Positions 10,561-21,504 of a DNA stretch of 64,000 bases are shown here, piece by piece. This DNA is from Eupeodes corollae (taxonomy: Eukaryota; Arthropoda; Insecta; Diptera; Syrphidae). Each line of letters opens with the position of its first letter. Positions within the stretch are counted from its first letter, which is position 1. The stretch spans positions 284,371,679 to 284,435,678 of the forward strand of contig NC_079147.1 of NCBI RefSeq assembly GCF_945859685.1, in the 5' to 3' direction. Below the pieces are notes generated by a model. The model did not search any database. It was not told where the DNA came from and worked only from the letters and a program-made list of their open reading frames with translations. The translations under genes and the position numbers were made by a program.

Positions 10561-11479
10561 TCTAATTTGTCTTGCTATCCCGGGTAAACTCATTTCTATT
10601 ACAAAGGCGACTTATGATTTGTCGAAATATCTTCTCCGGAGCTATGTTATCAAAAGAGTTTGAAGCTCAAAGTAGAGTCAGATATATCTCCACTCTATCA
10701 CCAATTCAGTTCTTATTGGTGATATCAGTGATATACTGCAGGCAGCCTTGATAGGAAATGGAAAAATAAGATATGCTAAGACGATGTAAGGTCAATCTCT
10801 CATCATGCATGTTAAATAAATAATAACTAGGGTGAAGCGATAGAAGGATAAATCATGGGAATGAAAATCAATACTTAAAAAACTAAGATGTTCTCATAAA
10901 CATTGATAAGCAACCAATTAGGAATGTTAGGAAGATACAATGTCTTCGAAGTATTGTCTCTCTAAAGGTGAAAGGGAATAAGATATTGAAAGCCGTTTTG
11001 AATATTGTTTAACGTTTAGAAGAACATATCTCACATAGAAAAACGAGCCGAATCAGTACTGTTAAGCAGATGCAGCACCTGAAAAACACTAAGTAACGAT
11101 TTCAGAAAATTTCAAAAGTTAATTAATAGGAGATTATGAAGCATCTTACAGATTTTGTGGATTATAATAATCTTCAAAAAAGAATTCTAGGGAATAGCGG
11201 GTGTGGAATCTATTATCAAGTCTTAATGAAGGCGCAAATGACAGTGGATTGAGCAAACGCTTCGAAGAGATAAAACCTACGTTGCAAAGCAGACAACGCA
11301 GATGAATCTATTTACTCAAGGTGGCAGAAGATTCGAAAGACCGAGAAAAATGTGAAGAAGAACAATCGATAAGGAACCAACCAGAATAGAAAAAAGCTGT
11401 TGCGAGCTCAAATACATCGTCAAAAACCGTAAAAGTTGGCGCAACAGGAGTATTTGGGTAACAAAAAAAAACAAACCTC
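10561..11479. other. Mostly unrecognised; possible LINE tail at 11330-11480
   Basis: 10561-11320 shows nothing recognisable. At 11332-11460 one frame reads FERPRK, then after a stop RRTIDKEPTRIEKSC and KYIVKNRKSWR. This resembles the RP---WRR-V--E------W-E---LAKNR--WR tail of RTE/CR1-type polyproteins. It is short, so the call is weak. Confidence 0.3.
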
Positions 11480-12852
11480 ATAAGCTTCTTCAAATGTTAC
11501 CTAATAACTTTTTGGTTAAAGACAAGTATATTCGTCTTGAAAGTGAATTCAATATTCTTAACAAGTTTCTATATAAAATGTATATTATCTCGGTTGAAAG
11601 TAGTTTAAAAGAAAAGAGTAAATGCTTTTGGACGTTTATTAAAACAAAACAAAAAAAAACACTGGAATTTCAAAAAAAAAAAATTTGCACTATAAAGGTG
11701 CTACCAATTCCGATTTGACTAGGATTTGTAATTTGTTAGCTGAATACTTTGAATCAAACTATGCAAATACCATAGGTAGTTTGCTTAAGGCAACGACAAT
11801 CCGGTTACCCCGATGTTGGAAGATTAGTTATTAGCAAGTCCGAAGTTAAAGAAGCACTTATAAATGTGAATAATGACAATAGTCCGGGTCCAGATTGAGC
11901 GGCTCTAACTGTCTAAAAAATGTGTGCTGCAGTACCCTCTGAACCTCTTTCTTATATTTTTAATCTCTGTCTTTCTAAAGGTGAATTTCTTTCTGAATGG
12001 AAAAAAATCTTTCATAATTCTTACTCATAAAGCAGGACCCAAACAGGAAATATCTAACTACCGTCCAATCTGCAAACTATCTACTATTCAAAAACTTTTT
12101 GAAAAACTTCTGTGCGATAAGTTTTGATTTTTGCTTAAGGTAGTAATATCGCCTTTCCAGCATGGCTTTGTATCGGGTCGACAACTACTAACCTTTCTAT
12201 TTTCACAAACTGCGTTCTCAATAAAATTGAGACTGACTTTGCAAAGGCATTTGATAGAGTCAGCCACACTATTCTACTGAACAAACTATAAAGAATTGGT
12301 TTTCATTCAAATATTTTGCAATGGTTGAAATCTTGCCTTATAGGACGCATTCAATTTGTTCCCATTGGTAATGTTCTCTGTACTCCTGTACATGTGTCAT
12401 CAGGAGTACCTCAAGGTAGTCACCTAGGACCCTTACTTTTTCCTATTTTTATTAATGATATACCAGATATTTTTCATAATTCTCTTAGACTTTTATTTGC
12501 TGACGGTCTTAAGTTTTATAGATGCATATCACAAAGTCATGATTGCCTCTGCTTCCAAGATGACCTTAACATGCTTATTGAATGGTGCAGTGCAAGAAAA
12601 ATCAATTATCTTTAAACGTTTCAAAATGTCAATATTTTTCATTCTATCGTTCTCACTATCCTACTTTCTTCGAATATGAAATTGATGTTGTTTTTGACCT
12701 TAAACTTAATTTTATCAAACATATTGAATATATTGCTGCCAAAGCTTAATTCATGCTTGGTTTTATTTAAAGAAATTCAACAGACTTTTCAGACCTTAAT
12801 ACTACGTAAGATCTATTTTAGAATATTGTTGTGTGGTTTGGAACCCATACCA
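11480..12852 (+). pseudogene. Family-D LINE (CR1/Jockey-group) RT, decayed
   Basis: Frames joined across several stops give the linker and RT domain of a LINE. Segments in order: SEVKEALINVNNDNSPGPD (11844), PSEPLSYIFNLCLSKGEFLS (11935), TDFAKAFDRVSHTILLNKL (12235), LQWLKSCLIGRIQFVPIG (12315) and VSSGVPQGSHLGPLLFPIF (12395). The catalytic box follows as LLFADGLKFY (12490). The same protein is open on the minus strand at 16.1-17.8 kb, where the box is FADD, so the second catalytic aspartate is replaced by glycine here. The reading continues to the SINE insertion at 12853, next to CGLEPIP, which matches CTVWNPY of the other copy. Stops and frameshifts leave it dead. Confidence 0.75.
12840..12852 (+). 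repeat. SINE target-site duplication, left
   Basis: GGAACCCATACCA is repeated exactly at 13158-13170, directly flanking the SINE. Confidence 0.85.
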
Positions 12853-13157
12853 AATCAAATCAAATGGGGTGGCGCAACAGTCCGTTGTGAACCAGGGCCT
12901 AGTGACTTACAACTCTCAACCATTCCTGTGTGCGAGTACTGTTGTCAGGAATGGAAGGGACCTACAATTTAAGGCCAAATCCGAACGGCTAATTTGAGAA
13001 AGCACTTTTTCATGACAAGAATTACTCTTGAAGGATTTGTCAATTCTTCGCAAGAGGCAGTACCCGCGAAAATTATTTTTTAAATTAAAGTGGCACAGGC
13101 AGGGATTGAACCCAAGACCCCTTGCATGACAGTCCAATGCACTAACCATCATGCCAC
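12853..13157 (-). mobile_element. tRNA-derived SINE, copy 1
   Basis: On the minus strand the element starts GTGGCATGATGGTTAGTGC, a pol III box-A-like tRNA head. It has box B GGTTCAATCCC (13112-13102 region), then a tRNA-unrelated body, and ends GCGCCACCCC plus an ATTTG-type tail. The 305 bp are flanked by a perfect 13-bp target duplication. The second copy (54514-58964, split) is nearly the same sequence. The last ~33 bp before the tail resemble the 3' end of the RTE LINEs here, suggesting an RTE partner. The head is tRNA-like but is not a functional tRNA gene. The insertion lies at the end of recognisable family-D LINE sequence. Confidence 0.85.
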
Positions 13158-13170
13158 GGAACCCATACCA
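13158..13170 (+). repeat. SINE target-site duplication, right
   Basis: Exact copy of the 13 bases at 12840-12852. Confidence 0.85.
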
Positions 13171-15860
13171 TTGAATTCCATTTTTGGCCACGTCATAATG
13201 TACCTCAAGTTAGGAACCTAGGTCCCATTTTTTTCTTCTTTCTTTTTCATTTTTTTTTAAATTGTATCTCCTATTTATTATTAAAAATCAAATTAAATAT
13301 TTAAATACCCAAAAATATTAATTCTTAATTGATAACTCTATATCTATATAAAACCAATACCTTGATAGTAAATTTGCATGAACTTGCAATATTTTTTTGT
13401 GTATATTATATTGGAATGCAATCATGCGAAAGGTTATACTTGACTGCAATAAGTAAACTAATTCCCGCCGACATTACTCATCAGCCCTGAAAAACTCCTT
13501 TCCGCTACAAGTCACATTGATTTAAATTGAAAAATACAACAAGAAAAAAAATATAAGCATGGATGAAAGTAAAAAAATTAAAAATCCAAATCAAATGGAA
13601 ATTCAAACTCCCATAAACCCATCTCTCAATATTATACAATAAGGACACCTCTTAGCAGGTGCGGATACATTCAAGAAGGGAGAGGGCTTTAAAAAATATC
13701 GCAATAGCTTCAAACCTGCAATTGAAATAAAGTCCTAGAATTTATTGTAATCAGGAAAAGTGTCCTGTTCCATGTCCTTATAAACATATACGAAGCAGCT
13801 AAAATTAAGGACAACAATTCTTAGGGAATATCTTCTCTATTCTATTTGAAATGATTCTCTAGTTCGAAAATCAATTGGAAATCCTTCCCCAACCTTTTTC
13901 GTAAGCCGCAGAAAAATCAAGTCTACGCACCTGATTCCTCAAACTCCTCTCGTCATAACGAATTTATTATTCTCTTTCGGGGCGAAAGTTCCCTTCCTTT
14001 TTTCGCACAATCGTTCAGGATAAATCAACCTTGCACATTCCTTTCCAATATTATTCTATAATATCGACTCCTTGGGAGATCCTTTTTTTCGAATAAGAAA
14101 AAAACCGAAGAAAACCTTAAATTGATATTTGATTTCTGATTTAATTTCAAAGTCGTGGTCTGTGGAATGCTCAGGAGCTTACTCTTGGCTGATGGTGTCG
14201 TAGTCGTACCATAGCTCGTTGCTTGTCGTCCTCGGACTTGGATGGCAATGGGGATGGCAATGGCGTTCGAGTGATGATGTGGGTATAGTCGTGGTCGTTA
14301 AAGATAGTTTCTTCCTCTTTCGATATTTCCTAAGGGAAGAATGATTCTTTTTATTTTTTTTCCTCTGTAGGTAGGTCCTGCGTTGAATCGTTGGAGATTG
14401 TGGAAGGTACATCAAATCACTGTGCACTCTGGAGAGCAAAGGGGTTGTGGGTGTAGGGTCTGTTAAAAAGCCACATTTTTGCTTCTTAAAGGATTTGCCA
14501 TCATCAGGCGAGAAAGAGGTCCTTTCCTAATTGACGTTGTCTCCTTCCTCAATAAATTTAGTGCATTCGTGTATATACATGCATAAAATTGCAAGGAGTA
14601 TTTGTAGAATGGTAATTTGAACAGGACAGAGAGAGAGAGAGAGATGATGAGGACGAAAACGAAAACGACGACGATGACCTCTTTGGGGTTATATTTTCAA
14701 TATTTGCGAATATCCTTTGAAAATGACAAACCCAGATGGGATCAAAAATCCGAGGGTAATTATGGATTTTAATTGTCCTGGTGTATTTGTTTTGTCAGAG
14801 GGAATTTAGGTCACTCCGGCTTCGTTTCGCCTCGCCCTGTCTCATCGTCACCATATCGAACAGCGAACAGCGGCTGTTTAAGGATTACATTGCCATTGCA
14901 CGGGACAAAATGGTTTTTGTTTAAGTAGTCACCTACTCATGCAAGCGAATGATGTAAATTGCTATTTGCTCGATTTAACTGTTAACATTGTTAGATTAAT
15001 GTTTACTCAAGGACCAAATGGAACACGAGTACCTACCAACTTCAACATATATTTGACCACGTGGGGTATTATGTAGATAGTTAGGTAGGAACCAACTGCG
15101 CTGCTGTTTCAGCTTGAATAATGAGTGTGTACCAAAGGACCTCCTATACAACTATTTCTTTCCCTACACGAGTATGTTTGTATATCTGCATATAAACCCT
15201 TCAATTCGTCACATTTTATTGTTCTACATAATTATCCTGGATGTTATTTAATCAACTCACCATCACCAGCCCCCGGTATCTATAGACAGAAATATACAGA
15301 AAAACCCGGAATCAGGAAATTACACAAAGAAGAATAGCTTGGGGAGAATGGAATGGATATGCGGGAGAGCGGAACACAAAATAGCGAGAAACACATTTGC
15401 CATATTATATGTACAAAAGGACACTGCAAGGATTATATTTAATTAACCAACAACGTCCCAATTACAAATTCAGTGCTGCAAACTACGAGTATAGGTACCT
15501 CCTATACCATGGTATAGCATCAGCAATGATAATTTCCCAACTGCGCTGATGCAATTTTTCGTGTTTCCTGGAAACCCAGGATACTCGGGATACTAGGATT
15601 GTTCGTCTGGTGTTTACTCGTACATACATTTATATTCCTCCAGCAATTTACACCCAAGTGAATATTTTGTGACTATTTTTGTTTTAGTTCTGTTTTTTTT
15701 TTACTCCTTCAGCTGTTTATATCCTTTTTCTTCATATTTCATTCTCCTGAATTCTGCAGGATCTGATGTTAAACCATAAATATATGTTAAAAGAGACAGG
15801 GAAAGGATGAAGAAAAATCCTTCCGCGGAAAAAAAGGACACTAAACCCAGGCGTTGATAT
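13171..15860. other. No gene recognised; noncoding DNA
   Basis: Looks like unique noncoding or intronic DNA. It contains a GA microsatellite (about 14628-14644) and GGATGGCAATGG-type repeats near 14240-14265. No TE family or splice-supported exon was identified. Confidence 0.5.
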
Positions 15861-16136
15861 AACTTAGTTTTAGTTTTACTTTATTTCATCAATTAGAGAA
15901 TTTTCATCTCTTACAGACTTATTAAATATAAATATAATATTCACATGTTTGTAGGTGGGTATATAATATATACAATAAATAGATTAAAAATTCTTATGTA
16001 TTATACAATAAATAAATAAATAAATAAATAAATAACTTAACAGTGAAATCACGCATAGGTATTACAAGATAAATAATAAGTTAATAATAGAACATAACAG
16101 CATAAAAACATAATTCGAAAACATCTTGAATCAAAT
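15861..16136 (-). other. Family-D LINE 3' UTR and tail region
   Basis: This lies immediately downstream of the RT stop codon on the minus strand and is very AT-rich. It includes an AAAT-type microsatellite at about 16008-16034. The true 3' end of the insertion could not be fixed. Confidence 0.4.
16008..16034 (+). repeat. (AAAT)n microsatellite
   Basis: Seven or so tandem AAAT units within the 3' region of the family-D LINE. It may be element-derived. Confidence 0.8.
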
Positions 16137-17764
16137 TTAAATTTGGCTAAGAATAATAGATTTAAAAGCATCTCTTGTACAATTTAACATAAAATCAATT
16201 CTTTCGCATAATGCATTAGCTTCTCTGATGCAACGGGTGATAGGCTCATTGCGCCCATAGTTTCTCTGATGGAATGGTTCATAAATCAAAAATCTTTCGC
16301 GCGTAACTCTTGAGGGCGCATTTCCCTCATAGAACAAATCTATAAGCGGAGGACATTTTATATGTCTAGTTATTATATCCCTGACGAACATTATCGAAAA
16401 ATATTTCCGCCGAGTTTCTAGAGATTTCATTCCAAATAATAAGCATCTGGTTTCGTAGGAAGGTCTTATAATCCTCCATCTCAATTTAAAAAAAGCATAT
16501 CTTGTAAAGTTTCTTTGAACATTTTCTATCCTTTTCGATGAATTTGAATAATATGGATTCCAAACTGTACAGCAGTATTCCAGCACAGATCTAACCAATG
16601 AGTTATATAATGATATAAGAGTATATGAATCATTAAACTCTCTTGTATTTCTTTTAAGAAACCCCAGCATCTGATTTGCTTTGTTGATGATATAATCAAA
16701 ATGTGCGTGGAATGACAAGTTGACATCAAGAATAACTCCCAGATCTTTTTTTTGTATTACTCTTTCTAGGTTTATGTTGTTAATGCTATAATCAAACATT
16801 ATCTTATTAAAGTTCCTGTAACAAGACAAAACTTGACATTTAGCAACATTAAGATCTAGGTAATTTGCTTGACACCAAGTTGCCAAACTATGCAAGTCAG
16901 ATAACAAAAGATAACAGTCAGAATTACAGGAAATCCTTCTGTAAAGTTTAAGATCATCTGCGAAGAGAAGACAGGATGAGTTTTTAAAGAAAGTGGGAAT
17001 ATCATTGACAAACAGGAGAAATAAGAGCGGTCCCAAATGACTGCCTTGGGGGACACCCGATGAGACATCTATATCATCGGATCTATAATTTTTAATTTTA
17101 ACAACTTGAACCCTACCAGTCAGATAAGATTCAATCCACATTAATAAAGAAGAGTGAATACCAAAACAGAAAAGCTTGTGAATCAGAATTTTGTGATTAA
17201 CTCTATCAAAAGCCTTTGCAAAATCGGTAAAGATGATGTCAGTTTGATAGCCTTTTTCCATATTAGATATAATGGCATTTATCATAATCATCAAATTTGT
17301 CGATGTTGATTTACCTGCAACAAAACCATGCTGAAAGACCGATATTTTACCTTGGGTTACAAGTGAAATTCTGTTATAAACTATTTTTTCAAATAATTTA
17401 GGTATTGCAGAGATCTTACAAATTGGTCTGTAATTTGTTATTTCGTGTTTAGAACCTGATTTGAAAATCGGAGACAAGAACGAAATTTTCCACGAACGCA
17501 AGAAATTGCCAGTCGCAAGAGATAAATTAAAAATTAGGGTCAGCGGCTCTGCTAACGCTCTCGCACATTTTTTTAGAAGTATGGGCGGAATATTGTCTGG
17601 ACCTTCACTTGTATTCACATCCAAGCTTAAAAGAGCTGATTCAACTTCAACCTGGCTTAGAATAAGTGACCCAAGATCAATACATTTTCTTACCCCTGAA
17701 GGCTCATCAATTAAAACAGATTCAGAGGAATAAACTGATTGGAAGTAACTTGCAAATGATGATG
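16137..17764 (-). CDS. Family-D LINE reverse transcriptase, 5'-truncated, open
   Basis: An uninterrupted minus-strand frame encodes about 540 residues of a non-LTR reverse transcriptase, which copies element RNA by target-primed reverse transcription. Counting from the leucine at 17624, features are NTSEGPDNIP (4-13), ITNYRPICKISAIPKLFEK (62-80), TDFAKAFDRV with the first catalytic Asp (133-142), SSGVPQGSHLGPLLF (188-202), LLFADDLKLY with the catalytic DD (219-228), KKDLGVILD and SVLEYCCTVWNP. The frame stays open upstream to 17764, so no genuine start lies here. The endonuclease and ORF1 are missing, which indicates 5' truncation at insertion. The absence of stops implies it is much younger than the copy at 11.5 kb. 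Best placed in the CR1/Jockey group; the exact clade is unresolved. Confidence 0.85.
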
Positions 17765-18679
17765 ATGTCGTCTCGTCTCGTTTCTAGCTTAGCTTGTCGA
17801 AATCGAAATATACCCACTGCATTCCGTCTACGTCAACCAAAATGCTTAAGAACAACGCGTCGGAGGTGTGGTGGCGTCGTCGGTTGTCGGCGAGTAAGCG
17901 AAAGTATACTTGCTAAGTTTTGAAATTGTAAACAAAGAAGCGCATCCAAAACGAAAAACCAGCTGAACAAAGTAAAATATTTTCCAAGAGACGATGATAA
18001 CATTTCCACTTCTTCGCGGTTTTTTCTTTAATGTTAGTTTTGGTATCTTCTTCCCTTGGTCCTTTTTTTGGCTTGGGTAGAAAGAAGGAATGGGAATATT
18101 GATACAATGGTGCCAGTAAGGGAATCTTATAAATAATTCAATAAAGTTAGTGTAGTATAATGCAGAAATTAATAAGGAGCTGGTGTATGGTAATCCTTGG
18201 TTTTCTGTTGACAATTGCTGAAAGGAATTGATACTTTGGATAGACAGAAGGAACAAAAAGGATATTGGAAGATATTTCTGTCTCTCTATCGCTTTTCATT
18301 GTTTTAATTTGTTTTTAAAATGATCCAAGAATTACTAAACCTAAGACTTTGACGTCGAACTTGTCTAGTTGTTGAAGCTAAGTAAGGTCAATGATTCTCG
18401 AGAATTTTCTCCAGATGAGTCTTGAAACTAAAGAACGTTCTTATCCCTCTACCTTTCCAGAACCTTCACCCATTCCCACATAAACAAGGCATACAAGCCA
18501 ACAAGCGCTGCTCTCTCCGGTTCTCCTTCCACCCAAGGTAACCTAGCTCACTTTCTGTTAACCGATCCCAATCATTTCCTTAAATATCAGAATGATGATC
18601 TTAACATCAACTGACTCCTTAACCTATCTCGTCCATTCCAGACACCTCTTATCTTTATTGGGCTGGATCTAAGGTGTTA
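17765..18679. other. No gene recognised
   Basis: Contains a GTCGTC-rich patch (17765-17885) and otherwise unrecognised sequence. The last ~200 bp may already be 5' UTR of the following LINE remnant. Confidence 0.4.
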
Positions 18680-19793
18680 AACGACCCGTGCCTGGCGGGG
18701 GGCCCAGTTCAAAAATAGCTCAGTCTCTAACGGAGTATCCGGATACCTGGTGACCTCCGGGTTAACTAGCCTTTTCTGTGTATGCGAGTCTCTGGACAGA
18801 CTGCCCACTTCTTCTTCGCAACTCGTGGGGCCAAATCTGAATAATAACTAAAAAGAAAAGAAGACTGTTATCCCTTCAAGACCGGGCAGTTTGGCGTCAA
18901 AGCCTGTTTCCGTATCTCCTGCGGCCAACACAGAGAAGGTAGTAGTGGCAATCTATTGACCCTCCTCTGCTAGTGGTAGCAACGAGAGAAATAAGGTAGC
19001 GATACCTAATTCCAGTAGTGGCAGGGTTGTGAATAATGGCCCTACCACTACTACTGAGAGTACATCCAGAAATGGAAAGGGGAAACTTTCGAAAAGCCTA
19101 CACAAACAAAGGCGGCAGCTGCGAGAATCCTAAAGGCCTCTGATGCATCATTAGTGACTGAAAGGACACAGCAGCAAACCACTCGCGTTGAAAAGCAAAA
19201 CTTTGTTCTTGTTGCAACAAGGACCAGTAAAGACTCCAAGCCTAAACAAAAAAAGGTTTCTTGCCATACAGACAACAAACAGCCTCGTGTGCACAACACC
19301 AGCACTCCCCTTAATCCCACCACTAAACCAGCAAGTTTCAGTGTCGTTACGAAGAACAAAGTTGTTTTTGCGTTCATTGACAGGAGCCATGATGATGGCA
19401 CAATGTCAACTGATCGTTTGCAGCTGGTCAGGCTTAAGCTCTCGGGTGGCTTTCTAACATTTTTAAAGAGAGCTTCCAATACAACTTCCTCCCATAAGCG
19501 ATGGAAGTTGGCATCATGGTCATGTCAAACTCATGATTTGTGGCGATCAGAGGTATTGTGACTTATACAAGCTTGCTGTCAGCCCGTTAGGTGAAGTTTG
19601 GGCAGGTGCGAAGCTCGAGGTTGTCGATAAGGAAGACTTAGAGCTCGCATTTGGATTCTTATCGAACCGCCTGGTATCGAGGACATTCTCGAAATAATCA
19701 AGGTTTGTAATCCATTCCTGCCGACGCATAACTGGGAGTTAGCAAAGCTAGAGGAAGTGAAGGGTCTTTATAGGAGTGCGGAGAGTTTTATAT
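18680..19793 (+). pseudogene. LOA-type LINE 5' region and ORF1 (DUF4780-like), decayed
   Basis: Starting near the GC-rich GGGGGGCCC box at 18697, the segment reads as a LINE leader followed by a nucleic-acid-binding ORF1. From 19154 a Thr/Lys-rich basic stretch leads to VVFAFIDRSHDDGTMSTDRL (19363). A frameshifted remainder gives GDQRYCDLYKLAVSPLGE (19545), VWAGAKLEVVDKEDL (19598) and EDILEIIKVCNPFLPTHNWE (19681). The order AIIDR-DG-L, then a hydrophobic block, then W-GA-LEVV---DLP is what I know from ORF1 proteins of LOA-clade LINEs (DUF4780). Several frameshifts leave it non-coding. An RTE fragment in the opposite orientation abuts it at 19794. Confidence 0.5.
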
Positions 19794-20580
19794 TTATTCT
19801 TCGGTTAATTTAGCGCTGTTGTCGATGTCTGAGTATATAGCGGTGCCTAGGTAGAAAAAGTCCTCAGCTATCTCCAAATGACAGCTACCATTGGTGACAT
19901 TTTGTTCAAGACATCGTCGTTCAATGTCCTTTTTTGATGACAGCATATACTTGGTGTCGCCCTCATTGACCGATAAACTCATCTTTGCCACGTCCGTCAC
20001 CTCAAAAACGCTACACTGATATCACGCTTTGATCTTAAAATAATGTCAATATCATCGTCTTATCCGAGTAATTCTATGGACCTTTGGAAGATTGTGCCTC
20101 TAGTGTTGACGGTTGAGTTTTGCACAATTCTTTCCAGAACGATGTTGAAGAAGTTGCATGACAGTGCATCGTCTTGTCTAAAACCATTTTCGACATTAAA
20201 TGCACCGATGAGATCTTTCCCGACATTAATAGAGTAGCTTGCAGAGACAGCGACAGAAAACTAGACATTGCTCTGTAGAGCTCTTCTCTAGGGATACTGT
20301 CATAGGCTGCTTTAAAATCGATAAAAAGATGGTGGATATCGATTTAAAGTTTCTGGGTTTTTTCCAAGATCTGCCATAATGTGAAGATTTGGTCAATGGT
20401 GAACTTTTTTGGTCTGAAGCCACACTCATCAGGTTGTTGACGAACGAATTCAGACATTCACATAATACGTCAGAAAGGATCTTATATGCAACGTGCAGGA
20501 CACTGATGCTTCTGCAATTGGTTAAAGGGTTTTCTTTCCTATGTATTGGTCAAACTATGCTGAGATTCAACTAATCGGGC
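19794..20580 (-). pseudogene. RTE LINE fragment, subfamily B, antisense
   Basis: Minus-strand frames give pieces of the RTE reverse transcriptase: HYGRSWKKPRN (from IRQILEKT), a palm remnant with the LDKTMHCHATSSTSF block, and DVAKMSLSVNEGDTKYMLSS leading to EIAEDFFYLGTAIYSD. The last part matches MGLTVNEGKTKYMLSS and EVVKDFVYLGSAVNAE of the copy at 30.3 kb. It carries the AIYSDIDN-type wording of subfamily B rather than AVNAENN of subfamily A. Multiple frameshifts are present. Neither element end is present. Confidence 0.7.
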
Positions 20581-21504
20581 ATTTTTTCTTCCGAATTTCG
20601 GTCTTATATTCAAAAAATGATTCGGTCAAGAATTTTTATTTAAATTGAAATTTAAAAATTTTGTCAATAACAATATATTCTTATTTTAGTAGTAATTGTT
20701 GCAACAAGTTTATTTTAAGCAAAGTCCAATCTCATCAAACAACCTGAAAACCGTAAACCAATAGTGACATGTTAGTAGATTTTTTAACAATAATTCTTGG
20801 ATTTTCTTGATATTTGGTCAACATTACGGGCCAGCAGCAATACTTGTGGTTGCACTTGAGTAAACATATGATTTCAATTCTTTATATAATTTACTTTTCC
20901 AAATAGTTTAATTTTGTGAATCCAGTTTTAAAATTTACGACCAAGAAGTTGTTACACGGCAACAGGAAAGCGCTTCGGTTGATAAATTTTAAAACCTCGA
21001 ATTTTCTCAAACGCAAAATTTTTTTTTTATAAATTTTCTCTAAAATTTTGTATCATTACTTGACTTCATTCAATAAAAACATATTTTTGGATTGCTTCAG
21101 AAGGGTAACCTTTATAGAAACGTTTTTTTTATTTTCTCAGGAATTAAAGAAATTCCTTATATAAATTTGACTTCTGAAAACATAACTATTTCTGGAATTG
21201 CTGATACATTACCATTTATTAATATTTTCGAAACTGTTCAAAATTTTTAAGAAATACAAGCTTAAGCCACATTTGGTATTTGGAAGAACTACGGTCACTC
21301 CATAACAAAACGACTAAAGCATTGAAAACTTACCTTCAAACTCTGCTTCGTTTAGTAATTCTGGTCTTCTAGTTAACTTTACTTACAAGAACCTTTCTGT
21401 AGATAAAACTGTCGATATATATAGTCGTTTTGGGATCAATTTACGAAAGTCATTTGTTAATGGTCCCGAAGTAGTTGACCTATGTCTGCAAACGAGAGAG
21501 GGAA
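20581..21504. other. No gene recognised; AT-rich
   Basis: Unrecognised AT-rich DNA. One frame at 21260-21330 reads LEELRSLHNKTTKALKTYLQ, which could be a LINE linker but is too short to call. Confidence 0.4.
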
